DNA of 64,000 nt from Liolophura sinensis (lineage: Eukaryota > Mollusca > Polyplacophora > Chitonida > Chitonidae), in the NCBI RefSeq assembly GCF_032854445.1, contig NC_088304.1:34450551-34514550 (forward strand), given 5' to 3'. Shown here piece after piece: positions 59,849 through 64,000 of this stretch. Both the position numbers and the translations under genes were made by a program. The notes beneath the pieces were generated by a model, which made no database searches, was not told where the DNA came from, and was given only the letters and a program-made list of their open reading frames with translations. Each line of letters begins with the position of its first letter. Position 1 is the first letter of the stretch.

Positions 59849-60569
59849 TTTAACATAAGAGATCGTGTAAGTTATCTGAACGCATAGGGTTCATTGACAC
59901 CGTCATATCTTTTAACGCACTTTAGACGTTTACGTTTGTTTAAAAGCAGTGCTCAGATGATGAAGAACGTATTTGTCAAGGTGAAGAACATGGAGTCGCC
60001 GTGTTTTACCTCATCAATGTTTAGGCACAGACAGTGCCTCCAATAACCACGTTTATAACCACGAAAACTATTTGATGAGTTCAGCCATTTTTCAAATGAA
60101 AATGGATTCTTCTTTATGTCATATTTAAGATTATTTCACTGATTTGACATATACGGCATTTCTACAGGCGAAGGAAACAAAGCTGAGTCCACTAGACGGA
60201 CCGCGCATCTCCAGATACTAGAGAAGTATAAAGACCAAAAGCTGTATAGTGGAGCCAACGATAGCTGGTGATAGTTGGATTTGAACACGCGCTCCTCTGG
60301 TTCTCCGACAAGTGACAGGAGGTTGTGCTGCCTGCATAGAGCAGTGGGCCAGCGCCCTTGGTGATCTCACAGGACAACCTATATAGATGCACTACGCGAT
60401 AACAAAGCCTTATTCTTACATGTTGTCCAGTTTGGCACCATCCTCATTAATACATAGAAGTGCAAACTTCAACAATATATTTGGAAGTCAGTTCTATGAA
60501 AGTGAAACCGGGGCCTTGCGCAGAACAATGATTCAGGAAGCTCCCGACATAAAGCTGTCCGCGGTCGTA

Positions 60570-60770
60570 ATCGTGAAATATTCTTGTGTACGGCGTAAAC
60601 CACCAATCTCCTCTCTGGCCGTACGTGAGAAGGTCTGACAGCAGCCTGCGGATGGTCGTGGGTTTCCGCCGGGTTCTGCCTGGTTTCCTCCCACCATAAT
60701 GCTGGCCGCCGTCGTAAAGGTGAAACATTCTTGCGTAAAACATCAATCAAATAAATAAATAAATGAACCA
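60570..60770 (+). mobile_element. SINE-A fragments, nested or rearranged
   Basis: A first SINE-A 3' piece ('gtgaaatattcttgtgtacg', 'gcgtaaaccaccaatc') runs straight into a second, longer one ('tctctggccgtacgtgagaa', 'gcggatggtcgtgggtttcc', 'ctcccaccataatgctggcc') that ends in 'caatcaaataaataaataaa'. The junction suggests that one copy inserted into the tail of another. Confidence 0.8.
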
Positions 60771-60964
60771 CCAATCAAAAAATTAAATACATAAATACGT
60801 GCATAACTGTTGTGTTATATGTAATTAATAGACATGCTTTTTTGTCTTTGATGGAGATGTGGGACAAAGTTTTGCGTGAATACCAAGTCCCTACAGACGT
60901 ACAACAATACATATTCTCTTCTGACTCGAATACCATAGGCATATGTTGTTATAATACCGAATTT

Positions 60965-61330
60965 GGACCGCTTGGGTGGCCTGATGGTTATAGTGTCTGC
61001 CTCGAAGTCGAGAGACCTGGGATCGAGGTCGAGAGACCCAGGATCAGAGACCATCAAAAATGGTAGTTACTGCTGCCTCGTTTGACTCTCAGCACTGAGA
61101 GTTTAGAGCATGGAAACAGGAATGGTTGGCCCGGTGTGAGTATAATGTGACTGAGTGGGGTGTCATGTCCGGTGTCTTCGGCATGACACTTCAGTGGGGT
61201 CTGCACTTCGGCGGCATGCTCCTGTCACAAGAAGAAACAGTATGCATACACCTTATGTCCCCAAGCATACATACACACGTACACTCCGTATGTATAACTG
61301 ATATATGTGTATTAAAGACTATAATACACT
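60965..61330 (+). mobile_element. SINE-B copy with tRNA-like head
   Basis: The head 'tgggtggcctgatggttata' and 'gacctgggatcgaggtcgag' carry A-box- and B-box-like sequences, the latter doubled. The body follows: 'aaaaatggtagttactgctg', 'atggttggcccggtgtgagt', 'tgtcatgtccggtgtcttcg', 'gcatgacacttcagtgggg', then 'agtatgcatacaccttatgt'. This copy supports a tRNA origin for SINE-B. Confidence 0.75.
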
Positions 61331-62045
61331 TTGGTCGCCAGAACCACCATCATAATAACATGATGCCTCCTAAAATGTATTTATCTATTTACCTGACTGA
61401 TGACTTTTTCTTTCCATTTATATATACATACGACGTCAGCCAGGTTTATGGGGGCATAAATCCGCAGTGTCCGTTGTGAACGCCTCAGCGAATGTATCAG
61501 CAACACATCCACACCCTCGTCCCGTAGAAATACAGGTGCATGTATTACACCGGGTAAAATTATGCTGTTACAATAATGATACGTATACAACATACGTGCG
61601 AGTGTATTGATCATGATACCGGCATTGTGTGGCAAGTGTGATACGGGATGGAGAATATGTGTGTACACGTGTTGCTATATAACATATGATATGTACACAT
61701 GATGTTGTTGCTTATGTTGCCACATAAACACACACACGTTGCCTTACATTCCTGCACAAAACTGTTGCCACACAGCCCTCAAACAGATTACCTCACAACA
61801 TGCTGTCAATGAATTACACATATGATAAACACAAGTAATATGCTTTTCGTGTTCAGAAACATGTTACACTCTGTATAAGAGACACGTCCACTTACAGCCT
61901 TCCTGTGGATGTTATACGCCTATCATGTAGATGGGAAACAGCCCGAAATCTGATCTAGAACGTCACAATTGTGCCTTCGGCCTGGTGCAAGCGAGCGCAG
62001 TGTATACTTGGATGATTGTGAGTCTTCTGGTCTAATAACGAAAAC
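61331..62045. other. Gene-free stretch downstream of the dynein light chain gene
   Basis: Probably includes the 3' UTR of the minus-strand gene ending at 62046. No clear AATAAA (TTTATT on plus) was seen close to the stop. No other feature was seen. Confidence 0.5.
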
Positions 62046-63464
62046 TTATTCAAAATACACCCCATGAACATACGCTGTGGCTATCAGTGACGGGTTCTTG
62101 AACGTGTAGCAGGCAAAATTGTCCGTTTCGGCGTTCCATATACTGCGGCTGGTGACGTGAATACCTTGACCTTTGTTCTCCATAATGATGACGTTACACA
62201 CAAGTTTGAAGCGTGGGAAATTCAAACTCTTAATCCTGTCCTTAATTTCTCCTGAGAGGTCTTTGGCGATCTCTTTGCAGTTCTCGGAGTACGTGACGTC
62301 CGTCAGGCGGAACTGTAGCTGACGTTTTATCATGTTCTCTACGGTTACCGGTAAGAACTTGCCGTCTTCGCGCGGTTCCATACGGAAGGTGTTCTCCAGA
62401 TTGTACTGACGGCTTGCAGTGGCCCGACGCCTCTGCTGAGTGAAGCGCTTCCATGTACGCGTTGCGTGCACCACCTGGAACACGCTGAAGTTGGTGCCGC
62501 TTTTGGCGGAAGGACTTCCCAAGGGAATGCCCCCAGGGGGCCCATCGCTGGTGGAAACTCGGAGAAGTCTTTTGGACAAACCACCGCTCTCAGCTGTACC
62601 CTGAAAACAGACGGGAAAAAGGTATTTTGTGGAATACTATTCTGAAATGTTAACAGTACTGTGTAGAGGTATTAGCGGATGATGGCGACTCTTATAACGA
62701 TGGTGACAACAAACAGTAATAATGGAGATGACACGGTAAAAAGGCAATAATGATGAGGATGGCGATGATGATGGTGGTGGTGATGAAGAAGAGGACGACG
62801 GCAATGACAGTGTTGGCGATGATGATGGCGATATAGTGATGCTCCTGATGATGCCAAAAGTGATGACAACAATGGTGACGGTGGCGATGACAATGATGAC
62901 AGACACGATTATGAGGATGAACGCAAAGACACAGGATTATTCGGTTGTGAATCACTGTTCAGTTATGGATGTTTCGGCAACCAAAACATCAACACAATCA
63001 ACTGTACATGTATGCAGAGCAGTGTTTTTCCTCTTTTCTTTTTAACATAACTTTCATAAGTAACTGCGACTGGTTTTCATGAAAAATACATATACCCATC
63101 TTCTGAAATTGGACAGAGCAAAGCTAGGGATAACCACAGTGGAACAACGGCGTTCACCCAAAAAATTAAATCTGTTAATTTTAACAGACAGTCTGTTGTT
63201 TGAGTGATGCTAGAATATATTCTGTTATGGTAACATAATATTCTGCCATATTCACCATAATATCCTGCTAGTTTAATAGAATCGATCAGTTGAATTAATA
63301 GAATATGTGTGTAATATTCAACAGAACAACCTGCTGCAATAGAAGAATACATTCTGTAGCATCACTCAAACAGCAGACTTCCTGTTAAAATTGACAGATT
63401 AGCTTTTTAGAGTGTATGTGAAATTTAATCTTACCTTTGACCTCTTTTTCTTGTCCATGACCAT
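62046..63464 (-). CDS. Tctex1-domain dynein light chain (DYNLT family)
   Basis: Two coding exons: 63464-63435 (ATG, 'MVMDKKKRSK', donor 'tcaaag|gtaaga') and 62600-62046 (acceptor 'gtctgttttcag', ends TAA). They join in phase 0 to a 194-residue protein. The N-terminal 75 residues are basic and Ser/Gly-rich. From residue 80 the Tctex1 fold is clear: 'NTFRMEP', 'FLPVTVENMIKRQL', 'CKEIAKDLSGEIKDRIKSLN', 'PRFKLVCNVII', 'SRSIWNAETDNFACYTFKNP' and the terminal 'ATAYVHGVYFE'. Vertebrate DYNLT5 (TCTEX1D1) and DYNLT4 share the long N terminus, 'NTYR' start and 'YVFRN...VYAVYLE' end, so it belongs with this group and not with classical DYNLT1/3. The family works in cytoplasmic or axonemal dynein. Which paralogue it is cannot be settled here. 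Either of two nearby ATGs (63464, 63458) could start it. Confidence 0.92.
62670..62930 (+). repeat. GAT/GAC-rich simple sequence in the dynein light chain intron
   Basis: Imperfect (GATGATGGN) and (GATGACAA) trinucleotide-based low complexity. It creates overlapping His/Ser/Ile-rich open frames on the minus strand. These lie in the intron (62601-63434) and have no splice or family support. Confidence 0.85.
63155..63414. mobile_element. Palindromic MITE, copy 2
   Basis: Aligns with 5051-5293 over its whole length: 'aattaaatctgttaatttta', 'gtgatgctagaatatattct', 'agaatacattctgtagcatc', 'ctgttaaaattgacagatta', end 'ctttttagagtg'. The ends are inverted repeats of each other. The right flank is TA and the left flank TT, so the original TA duplication may have mutated. 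It sits in the intron of the dynein light chain gene. Confidence 0.85.
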
Positions 63465-64000
63465 AGATTGCAATATTCACTCAGTATAAACCTCTTACGA
63501 TATATACTTAATGTACGACTACAATATAGCAGAACTTGTACAAAATATCCAAATCTTTACCAAGAAAATGGATTCGCACTTTTGAACTGCAATGCAGTAT
63601 AGGCAATGCTTTCCTACAATCTGAGATCCGTCGGGTTTGCTGGTTGAATACCGTGTTAAGAAAATATGCCTGTAGTTATATAGTGTGAATTGTGAAGAAA
63701 AGGTTGAACTGTGGTTGCCAACCGCCAGTTTACAGGCATCAACATATGAAAGTCGTGACAAAAGTAACCTTTATACTCTGTTTTCAAAACATGCATTATC
63801 GGTACACAATCAGTGGTATTGTGACACTCCCTAGAGGACGTTTACAAAACCTAAAAGCGATATAATTATTTTCAAATTTGCAACTTTCGATCTCATTTAT
63901 TGACTCTCTATGGGTGCTCTGTTGTCAGAAGTATTTTGTTCCGCTTGAGTGATAGTTTTTCAAATGTATGGCTCTACTGTGAGAGGTAAGTAACGGTTAT
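63465..64000. other. Region upstream of the dynein light chain gene
   Basis: Expected to contain its 5' UTR and promoter. No motif was recognised with confidence and no further exon of any gene was seen. Confidence 0.5.

Noticed and set aside
62637-62955. Ser/His/Ile-rich overlapping open frames on the minus strand
   Set aside because: They translate GAT/GAC simple sequence inside the dynein light chain intron.

Overview
This is eukaryotic nuclear DNA: intron-rich genes with GT-AG splice sites, long A+T-rich non-coding stretches and many interspersed repeats. Two tRNA-derived SINE families, one with an (AAAT)n tail and one ending in a 'gttaaaccccaa' block followed by (CACT)n or (ATTC)n, together with CR1/L2/jockey-type LINE remains, suggest a lophotrochozoan and most likely a marine mollusc. 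That assignment comes from the look of the repeats and was not tested by a search.

Three host genes can be supported. (1) ARMC5, minus strand, 35531 down to 23866, has five recognised exons (armadillo repeats, a Ser/Pro-rich linker, a C-terminal BTB domain). Frame arithmetic implies one undetected micro-exon. (2) A FET-family RNA-binding protein gene (FUS/EWSR1/TAF15; fly cabeza), plus strand, 36940-53290, could be assembled completely from 17 coding exons into 481 residues: a QGSY prion-like region, RRM, RGG, RanBP2 zinc finger, RGG and a PY-type nuclear localisation signal at the extreme C terminus. (3) A Tctex1-domain dynein light chain gene, minus strand, 63464-62046, has two coding exons and 194 residues. 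ARMC5 and the FET gene are divergent neighbours with 1.4 kb between their start codons.

Layout. 1-23.8 kb is gene-poor. It holds a 28-bp minisatellite (918-1662), a palindromic MITE (5051-5293), a decayed LINE (about 6375-9880) with a 66-bp SINE fragment inserted in its RT region, several short tandem repeats and SINE copies. 23.8-35.5 kb is ARMC5, whose third recognised intron carries a 44-copy, 51-bp minisatellite with nested higher-order duplications. 36.9-53.5 kb is the FET gene, with a long intron 7 that contains a SINE flanked by an 11-bp target-site duplication. 54.4-55.1 kb holds a broken Crypton-like tyrosine recombinase on the minus strand. 55.6-61.4 kb is dense in SINEs. 62.0-63.5 kb is the dynein light chain gene, whose intron contains a second copy of the palindromic MITE.

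The host genes do not form a pathway. FET proteins act in transcription and splicing, ARMC5 is a CUL3 adaptor that in mammals targets RNA polymerase II subunit RPB1, and Tctex1 proteins belong to dynein or ciliary motor complexes. The most interesting points are the FET-ARMC5 linkage, which is also seen on human 16p11.2, and a 32-nt FET exon whose skipping creates an immediate stop codon. The latter fits the autoregulatory splicing known for vertebrate FUS.
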